This document shows, piece by piece, positions 8,539 to 16,834 of a stretch of DNA of 64,000 nt. The stretch's first letter is position 1. Each line of letters opens with the position of its first letter. The stretch is from Vibrio splendidus. Its GTDB lineage: Bacteria > Pseudomonadota > Gammaproteobacteria > Enterobacterales > Vibrionaceae. The stretch is from contig NZ_AP025508.1 of the NCBI RefSeq assembly GCF_024347615.1, positions 1,116,001 to 1,180,000 of the forward strand, in the 5' to 3' direction. Below the pieces are notes generated by a model. That model worked only from the letters and a program-made list of their open reading frames with translations. It ran no database searches and was not told the DNA's origin. A program made the position numbers and the translations under genes.

Positions 8539-8611
8539 TTCGCTTTATGTCATAGTTTACGTTATGCCACAGTTCGCCTTATGTCATCGTTCAAAATATG
8601 CCACAGTGGCG
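8528..8611. repeat. Tandem array, five copies of a 17-bp unit
   Basis: Units start at 8528, 8545, 8562, 8579 and 8596, read TTATGYCAYAGTTYRCS, and alternate between GCC and GTC forms. The first unit contains the TAG stop of the VOC gene. Confidence 0.85.
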
Positions 8612-8710
8612 TATAATTAGAGTGTGTTGATAGTTTGGAGTTAGTTTATCGCTGCTCTGAACTAACCTGTTATTTTAAAAACCTGCTGACTATTGCAAAG
8701 GACTTGCTAG

Positions 8711-9112
8711 ATGAAACCGAATGAACTGTTTTATGAAAGCTTTGAGCGCTGCCGGATTGACCAAGAATTTTTGGAGAGCTTTCTGGCGGATTTTTGCGAG
8801 CATAATCCAAGGTTTTCAGAACGTTTTGAAAAGATAGGGTTAGAGCAGCAAACCAAGATGCTTAAAGCCTCGATCATTCTTATCTATAATTCTTCTGGTC
8901 TGCCGAGCGTACGTAACTCAGTAAAGAAATTGGGTAAAAGGCATAAAGACTTAGGACTGGATATTTCCGAGATTGAGCTCAACGAGTGGTTTAATTCGTT
9001 ACTCAATACGGTTAAAAAATACGATCCTCACTATGATGAAAGCGTTGAACAAGCTTGGACAGAAACTCTCGAAGCTGGCTTAACTATCATGAAGAAAGAG
9101 TGCGTAGTCTGA
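8711..9112 (+). CDS. Single-domain globin-like protein
   Basis: 133 residues with a globin pattern: an A/B-helix segment FYESFERCRIDQEFLESF, a CD phenylalanine in PRFSERFE, and KKLGKRHKDLGL with H78 in the position of the proximal haem ligand. The length suits a bacterial single-domain globin without a reductase domain. Possible roles are oxygen or nitric-oxide binding; nothing in the context decides. It is monocistronic with a strong terminator. Confidence 0.7.
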   Translation: MKPNELFYESFERCRIDQEFLESFLADFCEHNPRFSERFEKIGLEQQTKMLKASIILIYNSSGLPSVRNSVKKLGKRHKDLGLDISEIELNEWFNSLLNTVKKYDPHYDESVEQAWTETLEAGLTIMKKECVV

Positions 9113-9126
9113 ACCAAAATGTGTAC

Positions 9127-9159
9127 AAAGTAAGCCACGAATCATATGTGGCTTACTTT
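9127..9159. terminator. Bidirectional terminator
   Basis: A perfect 12-bp stem AAAGTAAGCCAC (9127-9138) / GTGGCTTACTTT (9148-9159) between the convergent globin and outer-membrane protein genes. Confidence 0.85.
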
Positions 9160-9178
9160 AGTGTTATCCGTGACTAGA

Positions 9179-9739
9179 TTAGAAGGTAAAGCCGGTTTGA
9201 ATACCCAATGCTGAATCCTTGGTGTACCAACTACTTGAACCACCGAACTCATACCAATCAAACCCTACGCGAGTCAGTAGCTTAGAGTTGCCAAAGATCG
9301 GCTTTGCTGACTTGTATTCTGCGCCGATACCGTAAGTTAAGCCAAAATCACCATGAGACCCTTTGTGGACTTCATTATTATCGCTAGATAGGAAAACCAG
9401 TTTGGTATCTGAGTGTGCGTAAAAAGCGCCCGCCTTACCATAAACAGCGAAGTTTTCGCTGAAGCTGTGCTTATACATAGGTGTTAATGAAAGCATTAAA
9501 GAATCGAACTCTTGCTTTGTTTGAAGATCCTTTTCATCAGTGCTAATAACAAGCAACGTTGATTCAACATACCACTTGCTTTGCATGGTTTGGCTACCAA
9601 ATGTGAATTGGCCACCGACATCGCCATCATCCATCCCGAAACCGCCTAGTGCATACATTTCATTTGATGCAAAAGCTGAAGTTGATGCGATGCCGGTAAC
9701 TGAGGCAATCGTAAGAGCCGCTAAGATTAATTTTTTCAT
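9179..9739 (-). CDS. Outer-membrane beta-barrel protein
   Basis: 186 residues. A signal peptide (MKKLILAALTIASVTGIAS, predicted cut after AFA) is followed by alternating aromatic/polar beta strands, and the chain ends in GIQTGFTF, a terminal phenylalanine as recognised by the BAM machinery. The length suggests an eight-stranded barrel like OmpX/OmpW-sized proteins; no family was recognised. The start at 9739 is chosen because the signal peptide begins there and GTGGAAAC lies upstream; an ATG at 9805 would add 22 residues without a ribosome site. Confidence 0.75.
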   Translation of the reverse strand: MKKLILAALTIASVTGIASTSAFASNEMYALGGFGMDDGDVGGQFTFGSQTMQSKWYVESTLLVISTDEKDLQTKQEFDSLMLSLTPMYKHSFSENFAVYGKAGAFYAHSDTKLVFLSSDNNEVHKGSHGDFGLTYGIGAEYKSAKPIFGNSKLLTRVGFDWYEFGGSSSWYTKDSALGIQTGFTF

Positions 9740-10105
9740 TGTTTCCACTCTGGTTTGTAAATTTCGGGAGAGGATTCTAGCGATATTTTCAAAATAAAAA
9801 AACACTGTTCGAATAGGGCGGGAAGGATTAAATGAAGATTAAATACCTCAAGATATAAACCTGTATTTCCATGAACTAAAATTACAATTTTTTAGATAGA
9901 TTAAATGAACGATGTGCAGGCGTTACTCTATGATTTTATGGGCTTTCCTTGAGGGAGGGCGGTGCATGTTTCACGAAGAAAAACCTCTGGCAATAGAGAG
10001 CACCACCAGAGGTATGAATCATTTGAGGCGTACGTTTTAATAGAAATTAAATCCAAATGAGCAATATTGGGTTGGCCTAGGTTCTAACACGTTACGATAA
10101 TTGGA
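9740..10105. other. Intergenic region with one terminator
   Basis: 366 bases, AT-rich. It holds the promoter of the barrel gene on its left and a minus-strand terminator at 9976-10013. No supported gene. Confidence 0.6.
9976..10013 (-). terminator. Minus-strand terminator after the 10.1-kb outer-membrane protein gene
   Basis: ACCTCTGG (9983-9990) pairs with CCAGAGGT (10006-10013). On the minus strand the stem is followed by TTTTTCTTC. It lies about 90 bases past the stop codon. Confidence 0.6.
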
Positions 10106-10876
10106 TTAAAAGTGAGCAGCCCAACCAATCAGGAACCCTTGCGATGCGGTATCGTATTCAAAGGTCCCCTTGTTTTCGTAATCAACCCAAGTCGATTTGT
10201 AGGCAACATTTAAGTCAGACCAACTGTTTATCTGGTATCGCACGCCAGTTAACAGAGACGAGGTAAAGTCGGTGTCACTGCCAAGCCCTGCATCAATGGT
10301 TGCGTGAAATTTCCAATCCTTATTGATCTGCGTTATCCATCTCACACCTATTTGGTAATCAACCCAATCTTCATCGAGTGATCGGTCTGTACTTAGCTTG
10401 CCACCTGAACCGTAAAGCTTGGCATCAATGTCGTTATCCCACCAACGAAGCCCAAACAGATAATCAATCGTGCCAAAATCGTATTGGTAGCGCTTAAACC
10501 CCTTCACATCTAAAACACCTTGTCGGATATCAAGATTGCCTTTTAATACCTCTAGGTTGCTACCTAACACTGAGTTTGTTTTTCCGCTTAACTTCATGAA
10601 GCTGTAGTCAATGTAATAGCCCCACTGATTGTCATAGATACCCTCTAAACGCACCATTGCGGTCATATCAAGATGATCCATGATGAATGCAGGATCAACA
10701 TCGACATCAGCAGACAAATCACTAATGGTGCTGTCTCCACGGATGTTGAGTGCGAGCGCGTAAATTTCGAAGCTATGTTGCCACTTTTTTGTATCCGCTT
10801 GTGCGCTTGCTTCCTGAGCATTTACGGTTGAACTTGCAGCTAATGCTGATGCGAGTAGGTAACGCCATTTAGCCAT
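10106..10876 (-). CDS. Outer-membrane beta-barrel protein
   Basis: 256 residues. The signal peptide MAKWRYLLASALAASSTVNAQ ends in an A-Q-type cleavage site; the mature part is rich in Trp/Tyr/Asp beta strands and ends in GWAAHF, a barrel-type terminal phenylalanine. No known family was recognised with certainty. The ATG at 10876 has AAGGAT seven bases upstream; the in-frame ATG at 10909 is less likely. It is divergent from the DUF4345/sulfatase pair, so a shared function with the sulfatase is possible but not shown. Confidence 0.75.
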   Translation of the reverse strand: MAKWRYLLASALAASSTVNAQEASAQADTKKWQHSFEIYALALNIRGDSTISDLSADVDVDPAFIMDHLDMTAMVRLEGIYDNQWGYYIDYSFMKLSGKTNSVLGSNLEVLKGNLDIRQGVLDVKGFKRYQYDFGTIDYLFGLRWWDNDIDAKLYGSGGKLSTDRSLDEDWVDYQIGVRWITQINKDWKFHATIDAGLGSDTDFTSSLLTGVRYQINSWSDLNVAYKSTWVDYENKGTFEYDTASQGFLIGWAAHF

Positions 10877-11015
10877 ATTGATATCCTTATCTTCGATGTG
10901 AAATAGCACGAATGTGAATGTGTGTTTTAACTATCCATTTTTCACATATGCAACTTGTATATTGCTGATTGTAGACTATGTTTTTTGAAAAGAGCCAAAT
11001 TAAAAGAGTAAGGAT

Positions 11016-11405
11016 ATGAAGCCACAAAGCATTTTTTTGTTCGTTGCTGTTTTGGGTTTAACACCGATTGCGTTGTCGTACGGTTATGCCCCCGTTGTCT
11101 CCCTTGATTATCTTTTCGGAATTGATGCTAGCCCTATCAATGTCACTCATATTTTTCGTGCCGTAATGGGGTTGTACCTAGCGTTGGCTCTGTTTTGGAT
11201 AGCAGGGGCGCTACTAAAGAAATACCGACTGCCAGCACTCTACAGTTTGGTGGTCTTCATGTTGGGTTTGGCTGCTGGCCGAGTCATTAGCTTGTTGATA
11301 GATGGCATGCCCCACTGGCTACTTGTCGTTTATCTACTATTGGAGCTTGGATTTGGTTTGGTAGGAATAAAAATGGTTCACAAAGAGCAATCTGAAACAG
11401 TATAA
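11016..11405 (+). CDS. DUF4345-like small membrane protein
   Basis: 129 residues with four hydrophobic segments (about 5-22, 47-66, 73-92 and 98-118) and no signal peptide, resembling the DUF4345 family. The sulfatase gene starts 10 bases after its stop, so the two are surely co-transcribed. The role is unknown; it might be a membrane accessory to the sulfatase. Confidence 0.75.
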   Translation: MKPQSIFLFVAVLGLTPIALSYGYAPVVSLDYLFGIDASPINVTHIFRAVMGLYLALALFWIAGALLKKYRLPALYSLVVFMLGLAAGRVISLLIDGMPHWLLVVYLLLELGFGLVGIKMVHKEQSETV

Positions 11406-11414
11406 GGACATTCT

Positions 11415-12917
11415 ATGAAAAGGATTTTCCACCTTGTTGTTCTGAGTGTGTTGAGCAGCTTTTCGCTATCAGCATGGTCAGCCCAAGAGCAACCGAATAT
11501 TTTTGTTATCTTCACGGATGATATTGGGATCTCAAACCTGAGTGCTTATCACAATGGTGTGATGAGTAGTGAAACACCAAACATCGATAGTATTGCTGAA
11601 AAGGGCATGCTACTGACCGATTATTACGCTCAACCCTCTTGTACGGCGGGTCGTTCTGCATTCTTAACGGGTCAACTCCCTGTTCGAACAGGCATGCACT
11701 CAGTTGGGTTACCGGGTGGCCCAGTTGGTTTAAGTGCCGACACGCCAACGCTTCCTGAGATTCTTAAAACCATGGGTTATGTTACGGGTCAGTTTGGTAA
11801 AAACCATCTTGGTGATCGAGATGAATTCCTACCGACAATGCACGGTTTTGATGAGTATTGGGGTTGGTTGTATCACTTGAATGCAATGGAATACACAGAA
11901 GATCCAGATTGGCCAAAAGATGGATCTTTGGATGCCTTTGCACCTCGTAATGTCATTTACGCAAGATCAGATGGCAAAGGTGGTCAAACGATCGAAGATG
12001 ATGGTGCATTGTCGATCGAGCGTATGCGTACACTCGATGATGAAGTGAATAAACACGCGATCAACTTCATCGAAAGGGCGGTTGAAGCGGATAAGCCATT
12101 CTTTACTTGGTACTGTCCATCACGTGGTCACGTTTGGACACACCTGTCACCTGAATACGAAGCCATGCTTGGCCAAAACGGTTGGGGACTTCAAGAAGTG
12201 GTCATGAAAGATCTTGATGACCATGTTGGTGAGATGATGGCGAAAATGGAAGAACTCGGTATTGCCGATAACACCATCATCATTTTCACTGCGGATAATG
12301 GTCCTGAGATCATGACGTGGCCAGATGGTGGTATGACACCATTCCATGGCGAAAAAGGCACAACTTGGGAAGGCGGCGTTCGCGCTCCTGCACTTGTGAG
12401 CTGGCCGGGTAAAATTCCTGCAGGTACTGTAGGCAATGGCATCTTTGATGGTATGGACTGGTTACCCACTCTGGTTGCTGCGGCTGGTGGTCCAACGGAT
12501 CTTAAAGAGAAAATGCTGAAAGGTCACGATGGCTTTAAAGCGCACCTTGATGGTTACAACCAAGTGGATATGCTGACAGAGAAAGGCGAGTCTAATCGTA
12601 AAGAGATCTACTACTACGAACGAGACAAGCTACAAGCGGTTCGTATTGGCGATTGGAAGGCGCACTTTGTGGTCCAAAATCATGGCTGGAGTGGTCCGAA
12701 AGAGGAGCTAAACGCACCGTTACTCTTTAACTTACGTCGTGACCCGTATGAGCGAGCGGCAGAAGAGTCGGGCATGTACTTGAAATGGATGGGGCAGAAA
12801 ATGTGGGCATTTGGTCCTGCACAAGCTGCTGTCCAACAACATCTAGCAACCTTCCAAGAGTGGCCCCCAGTGACACCAGATTTACCAGCTGAGAAAACAG
12901 GTGGTGTAGGTAACTAA
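11415..12917 (+). CDS. Secreted type I sulfatase (arylsulfatase family)
   Basis: 500 residues with a signal peptide (first 22 residues, cut near AWSA-Q). The alkaline-phosphatase-like sulfatase fold opens with FVIFTDDIG (metal-binding aspartates 35 and 36). The active-site signature is C76-T-A-G-R80, so C76 should become formylglycine. Downstream are GKNHLGD and TADNGPEIMTWPDGG-type metal-binding stretches. It hydrolyses sulfate esters, probably of marine polysaccharides or aryl sulfates. No formylglycine-generating enzyme or anSME gene is in the window, so maturation would need one elsewhere. It is co-transcribed with the DUF4345 gene. Confidence 0.9.
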   Translation: MKRIFHLVVLSVLSSFSLSAWSAQEQPNIFVIFTDDIGISNLSAYHNGVMSSETPNIDSIAEKGMLLTDYYAQPSCTAGRSAFLTGQLPVRTGMHSVGLPGGPVGLSADTPTLPEILKTMGYVTGQFGKNHLGDRDEFLPTMHGFDEYWGWLYHLNAMEYTEDPDWPKDGSLDAFAPRNVIYARSDGKGGQTIEDDGALSIERMRTLDDEVNKHAINFIERAVEADKPFFTWYCPSRGHVWTHLSPEYEAMLGQNGWGLQEVVMKDLDDHVGEMMAKMEELGIADNTIIIFTADNGPEIMTWPDGGMTPFHGEKGTTWEGGVRAPALVSWPGKIPAGTVGNGIFDGMDWLPTLVAAAGGPTDLKEKMLKGHDGFKAHLDGYNQVDMLTEKGESNRKEIYYYERDKLQAVRIGDWKAHFVVQNHGWSGPKEELNAPLLFNLRRDPYERAAEESGMYLKWMGQKMWAFGPAQAAVQQHLATFQEWPPVTPDLPAEKTGGVGN

Positions 12918-12966
12918 TACGCACTTGTCTCAAGTAGTTGGGGCAGAAAAGGCTGAGTAGAAATAC

Positions 12967-13012
12967 AAAATCCCGTTGGAGACTCTAATCGTCGCCAACG
13001 GGATTTTTTGTA
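12967..13012. terminator. Bidirectional terminator after the sulfatase
   Basis: AAAATCCCGTTGG (12967-12979) pairs with CCAACGGGATTTT (12995-13007), followed by more T. The stem can extend through flanking TACAAA/TTTGTA. Confidence 0.85.
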
Positions 13013-13066
13013 TTTTGGTTGTTTAAAAGCCTGTTTTAAGCATGCAAACAAAGGCTGAAGAAAACG

Positions 13067-14098
13067 CTATTTTACTTTCAACGTAGTGTTACGTTCTACA
13101 AATTGAACCGGCACCATTAATTTTACTAAGCTGGTGTCTTGCTCTTGAATCTGGCTAACGACAATCTTCACGGACTCACGTGCAAGGCGTCGGAAATCCT
13201 GCTTGAAAGTGGTCAATTGGTAGTTCAGCCACTGAGTTTGTGGGATGTCATCAAACCCAATCACTTGTAGATCTTCTGGGATACGGAGCGCGAACTCTAA
13301 ACGAGCGACGTCCATCACTGCCATAGCGAGATTGTCCGTCGCACAAAATATGGCTTCAGGATGAGAAGCTTCTTTGAACATGGCTCTGATGATCTCGAGT
13401 GAATCAAGGTAATCGTAGTCAGCTTCAATCACGCGAGCCTGTTTGCCAGTTAAGTCTTCAAATTCTGTGCAGAAACCCACTTGGCGCTCGCCATTGGTAA
13501 ATGTCGGGACGTTACCTGTGAGGTAAGTGGCTGATTTGATACCAAGTTTATGAAAGTGCTGAGCAGCAAATTGACCTGCAGCGTAGTTGTCGCTTACCAC
13601 ATGGCTACTCTTAGTCCCTTCAACAACCCGCGCGAACTGAACGATAGGGATGTCGAACTCTTCACACTCTTCATAAAGTGACTTATTAAAAGTCGCAGAA
13701 GCGGCAATCACGCCATCAACTCGGTATTGGAAGATATTAGGGATAGAGTGGTTATCGTTTCCATCAACTTGCCAAGGAATCAATACCGCAGAGTACCCCT
13801 GTTTTTGTAGCTCAGTAGAGATAAGCTGCAGTGTTTTCATGTGAATAGGGTAGTCGGCATCTGGGAAAACTAAGCCAATCAATTTGGATTCATTTGTCGT
13901 CAGACTGCGGGCAAAGGCATTGGGACGATAATTCAACGATTTTGCTGCATCGAACACTTTCTGCTTGGTCTTTTCAGACACTGAACTGCCCGGTACAAAT
14001 ACGCGAGATACAGTTGATTGAGAAACGCCAGCAAGCTTAGCGACATCTTTAGAGGTGACGGTTGGCTTTGACGCCGTGGAGTGTTTTGGAGAGTTCAT
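13067..14098 (-). CDS. LacI-family transcriptional regulator
   Basis: 343 residues. A LacI helix-turn-helix with hinge occupies residues 13-60 (TSKDVAKLAGVSQSTVSRVF), followed by the periplasmic-binding-like effector domain (LIGLVFPDADYP to QVIGFDDIPQTQWL). The start at 14098 (MNSPKH) is preferred; the longer frame would need a GTG and add residues foreign to the family. A palindromic operator with TACGTACTCA lies at 14144-14159 just upstream, and near-identical sites lie in the MFS/symporter divergent promoter, so it probably represses itself and both operons. The effector is unknown. Confidence 0.9.
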   Translation of the reverse strand: MNSPKHSTASKPTVTSKDVAKLAGVSQSTVSRVFVPGSSVSEKTKQKVFDAAKSLNYRPNAFARSLTTNESKLIGLVFPDADYPIHMKTLQLISTELQKQGYSAVLIPWQVDGNDNHSIPNIFQYRVDGVIAASATFNKSLYEECEEFDIPIVQFARVVEGTKSSHVVSDNYAAGQFAAQHFHKLGIKSATYLTGNVPTFTNGERQVGFCTEFEDLTGKQARVIEADYDYLDSLEIIRAMFKEASHPEAIFCATDNLAMAVMDVARLEFALRIPEDLQVIGFDDIPQTQWLNYQLTTFKQDFRRLARESVKIVVSQIQEQDTSLVKLMVPVQFVERNTTLKVK

Positions 14099-14143
14099 AG
14101 ACCATACTTTTGAACCAAATTGACTGTGCACAGAGTAACATGA

Positions 14144-14159
14144 TTAGGTACGTACTCAT
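14144..14159. promoter_or_regulatory. Putative LacI-family operator O1 (autoregulation)
   Basis: TTAGGTACGTACTCAT, 46 bases before the lacI-type start codon. It shares the core TRGGTACGYACTCA with sites at 18274 and 18477. Confidence 0.7.
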
Positions 14160-14285
14160 AAAGTAATGCCAAGGAATGATATGAAAAATAAGGAATAATG
14201 GTTATTTTGAATTCTATGTTGGGTACAACCCATTAACTGTGTCGCTACAAATGTCGCTACAAAAATGTAGCTTTAAATAAATAGT

Positions 14286-14317
14286 GACAAAAAAGCTCTG
14301 CGTAAGAGCAGAGCTTT
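14286..14317 (-). terminator. Minus-strand terminator of the porin gene
   Basis: A 10-bp stem AAAGCTCTGC (14292-14301) / GCAGAGCTTT (14308-14317). On the minus strand it is followed by a run of six T. Confidence 0.8.
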
Positions 14318-14362
14318 AGATTTCGAATTTACCCATAAAATGAGCAACATGCCGATACATCG

Positions 14363-15457
14363 TTAGAAGTAGTAACGGATACCTGCAGCGAATTGGTCAT
14401 CGTTGTTTTCGTATTTCACACCATTGTATGAATCTTTACCGTTGTCGAATTGGTACTCCGTCCATACTAAGAACTTGTTCTTCTTAAAGTGGTACTCAAG
14501 GCCAGGGATAATAAGCTGACGTTCGTAGCCATTTGCGTTGTCGTCTGTGTCCGTTAAGTAGTTAACGTTAAAGGTTGGACGTAGACCATTTTCAAAGTGG
14601 TAGTAGGTGAAGAATTCAGCACCACGGTGGTCGTAGAATTCAGATTGGCTGGTGGTCTCCCAGTTTGAACCTTGGCTGTAAGTGAAACCAACAAATAATC
14701 CATCATTAGTGTAGTTCACACCTAATAAACCTATGCGTTGTGTGTCGCCATCTTTGATGTTTTGAACTGTGCTATCCACATCATCAAACTCATTCTGATG
14801 GTACGCTAAGCCAATCGTTAGGCCATCCATAACGGTGTACAGCGTTGAAGCACCGATACCGTTTTTCAGCGTAACAGTATCTGAATTCGTTTGGTTGAAT
14901 CTTGTTGATACAGCGACATCTTCACGAGTTGTTTGGTAAGTGAAGCCGTATTTCCAGTTGTCGTTAATGCTGTTGCGGTAAGTTATCGAGTTTTCAGCAC
15001 GGCCTGTGCCTGATGAAATACCCCAGTCAGATAGGTTGTAGTAACCAGAACCACGTGAACCAAACACACGACCCATATCGGTAAACCAAGCCACATCGTA
15101 GAAGGTAGACCACTGCTTAGTACCTGCTGCGATCTTGCCGTATTTCTCGTGCTCTACGCCTGCGTATAGAAGTCGGTCGTAAATGTTATCGCCGTTAGCG
15201 CCCGAGTTATAACCCCATTCGGCATGGCCAAAGCCAGTCCAATCGTTGTCTAGTCCCATTTGACCTTTAAGGCCGAAACGAGAACTACCACTGTTCCATT
15301 CGCCATTATGATCGCCACCTTTGTCTTGGTAACGAACGTCGAAACGACCGTCTAAAGTAAGGCTATCGCCCGCGTCATTGGTAAAAGTGTGTGCAGCAAA
15401 AGCTGAACCTGATGTAAGTGCCGTCAGGATCACTGCAGAAAGTATCGACTTGTTCAT
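14363..15457 (-). CDS. Gram-negative general porin (OmpC/OmpU-like)
   Basis: 364 residues. A clear signal peptide ends AFA-A, the N-terminal strand reads GDSLTLDGRFDVRY, and the chain ends GIRYYF, as in trimeric 16-stranded porins. The GSSRFGLKGQ and AGVEHEKYGKIAAG stretches are typical. It lies downstream of the SnoaL-like and MFS genes on the same strand and upstream of the lacI gene, with its own terminator, so it is probably the outer-membrane entry for that pathway's substrate. Confidence 0.88.
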   Translation of the reverse strand: MNKSILSAVILTALTSGSAFAAHTFTNDAGDSLTLDGRFDVRYQDKGGDHNGEWNSGSSRFGLKGQMGLDNDWTGFGHAEWGYNSGANGDNIYDRLLYAGVEHEKYGKIAAGTKQWSTFYDVAWFTDMGRVFGSRGSGYYNLSDWGISSGTGRAENSITYRNSINDNWKYGFTYQTTREDVAVSTRFNQTNSDTVTLKNGIGASTLYTVMDGLTIGLAYHQNEFDDVDSTVQNIKDGDTQRIGLLGVNYTNDGLFVGFTYSQGSNWETTSQSEFYDHRGAEFFTYYHFENGLRPTFNVNYLTDTDDNANGYERQLIIPGLEYHFKKNKFLVWTEYQFDNGKDSYNGVKYENNDDQFAAGIRYYF

Positions 15458-15580
15458 TGTTGTTCTCTTTATTCAGGCCGCAGAAAGCCACCGTGCTTTC
15501 AAGCCCGTTATATAGGTAATGGTTTGGCAGGGTGTGCCCATCCGTGAGGCACAAGTTGGTTATCTTGGGTGGAGCAAGTT

Positions 15581-15644
15581 GCCGAGGGCGAGAAGGAGCC
15601 CTCGGCAGTCATGCCTGCCTAGCGTAGGTAAGGACTAGGTAGGC
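15581..15644 (-). other. Two intercistronic hairpins before the porin gene
   Basis: GCCGAGGGC / GCCCTCGGC (15581-15589 and 15598-15606) is a perfect 9-bp stem. GCCTGCCTAG / CTAGGTAGGC (15613-15622 and 15635-15644) pairs with one G-T. Neither is followed by a T run on the minus strand, so they look like mRNA-stability or processing structures between the SnoaL-like and porin genes. Confidence 0.6.
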
Positions 15645-15656
15645 AATAGGACATGG

Positions 15657-16673
15657 TTACAGCGTTGGGTTCATGATAGATGAAGTGCGCTCGAACACGT
15701 CCAGACCTTGCTGTTGTAGCCAGTAAGGAAGGTCGATAAGAACCCAGTTCTCAGACAGTTTGTCACCGTCGCGGTAGTAAACGTCAACCACTTGCATGTT
15801 TGCACGTACTTCGCCGCCAGTCATACCTAGGAAGCCACCTGTTGGTGTGTTTGATAGGTTTGGCCAACCGAAGAAACAAGAGAAGTTACCTTCAGCGAAA
15901 CGACAAACGTGACCGTTGAACTTCTTATCTTTCAGGTTGTTACGGAAAGGAAGTTGGTGCTGTTGTTGGTAGCGAGGAATTGTGTAAGACGCGCCGATAC
16001 CACATGGGCCGTACCAAATCATGTCTTTTGACCAGCTCTTAGCTAGTACTTCTGGTGGACAACCCATTGCGCCGCTGTCGTTAAGAGCAGACAGGTCATC
16101 AACCATCTTGTTTACTAGAGCAAGTGTCGCAACGCCTTCTTCTGGAGCCGCGTCTTCGAATAGCAGACCATCGTGATTGCGTGGGCCAGGGTAAACAAAG
16201 TGCTTACCTGTTGATGGTGGAAGTGGGTAGCAACCCGCTTGGTCCATCATGCCTAGAAGATCTAGGAACAGGCCTGTCTTTGTGATTTTGCCATCAACCA
16301 CACAGTTAAATTCTGCGTAGCGAATGTTCATGATCTTGCCAGTAGGGCGCATGCCTAGGTATTCAGCGTCGAACAGACCCATGAAGTGACCCATGCTCAT
16401 TACCCAAATTTCATCTGGGTTAACTTCGTTGTTACCACCGATGAAGATATCTTGACGACGCTGCATGCGTGTCATTGATTTCATCATTGGAGCCCAGAAT
16501 ACGTCAGCCGCAGCTTGAGCGCCTTCTTGCTCGCGGAATGGGTAAACACCGCGCCATAAGTAATCTTCAGACGTGTGTGCTTTCAAAACTTCAGCAACGT
16601 TTTCGTGAGTAGCGTTTTCCATTGCGTCAAAGTAGTCACGAACAATGTGTTTAGCTTCTTGATATTTAGACAT
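15657..16673 (-). CDS. NTF2/SnoaL-like protein with two tandem domains
   Basis: 338 residues, no signal peptide. Two NTF2-like alpha+beta cones seem to follow each other: residues 1-150 (YFDAMENAT...DYLWRGVYPF...GKIMNIRYAEFNCVVDGKI) and 190-330 (ALNDSGAMGC...DMIWYGPCGIGASYTIPRY...VDVYYRDGDKLSENWVLIDLPYW). It resembles polyketide-cyclase SnoaL relatives in catabolic operons. The reaction is unknown; a dehydratase, isomerase or hydrolase role on an imported compound is a guess. It is in an operon with the MFS gene upstream. Confidence 0.75.
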   Translation of the reverse strand: MSKYQEAKHIVRDYFDAMENATHENVAEVLKAHTSEDYLWRGVYPFREQEGAQAAADVFWAPMMKSMTRMQRRQDIFIGGNNEVNPDEIWVMSMGHFMGLFDAEYLGMRPTGKIMNIRYAEFNCVVDGKITKTGLFLDLLGMMDQAGCYPLPPSTGKHFVYPGPRNHDGLLFEDAAPEEGVATLALVNKMVDDLSALNDSGAMGCPPEVLAKSWSKDMIWYGPCGIGASYTIPRYQQQHQLPFRNNLKDKKFNGHVCRFAEGNFSCFFGWPNLSNTPTGGFLGMTGGEVRANMQVVDVYYRDGDKLSENWVLIDLPYWLQQQGLDVFERTSSIMNPTL

Positions 16674-16735
16674 AATTAATTCTCGTTTTGTTGTCGAGTC
16701 AACATTCGGAACAGGACTCGATTTGGATTTTGTTA

Positions 16736-16755
16736 CCGGCTGACTTATCAGCCGG
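16736..16755 (-). other. Intercistronic hairpin between MFS and SnoaL-like genes
   Basis: CCGGCTGA / TCAGCCGG with loop CTTA, perfect 8-bp stem, no following T run. Confidence 0.55.
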
Positions 16756-16776
16756 ATTGATGTTTATTTCGTATCT

Positions 16777-16827
16777 TTAGAGGTCTTCAACTTTTAGAGG
16801 TTTTCAACTTCTAGAGTTTTTCAACTA
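16777..16827. repeat. Tandem array, three copies of a 17-bp unit
   Basis: Units at 16777, 16794 and 16811 read YTAGAGKTYTTCAACTW. They lie directly after the MFS stop codon. Confidence 0.8.
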
Positions 16828-16834
16828 AAGGGGA

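Noticed and set aside
8390..8620. A 76-residue frame across the VOC 3' end
   Set aside because: It is an out-of-frame reading of the VOC gene extended by the 17-bp tandem array.
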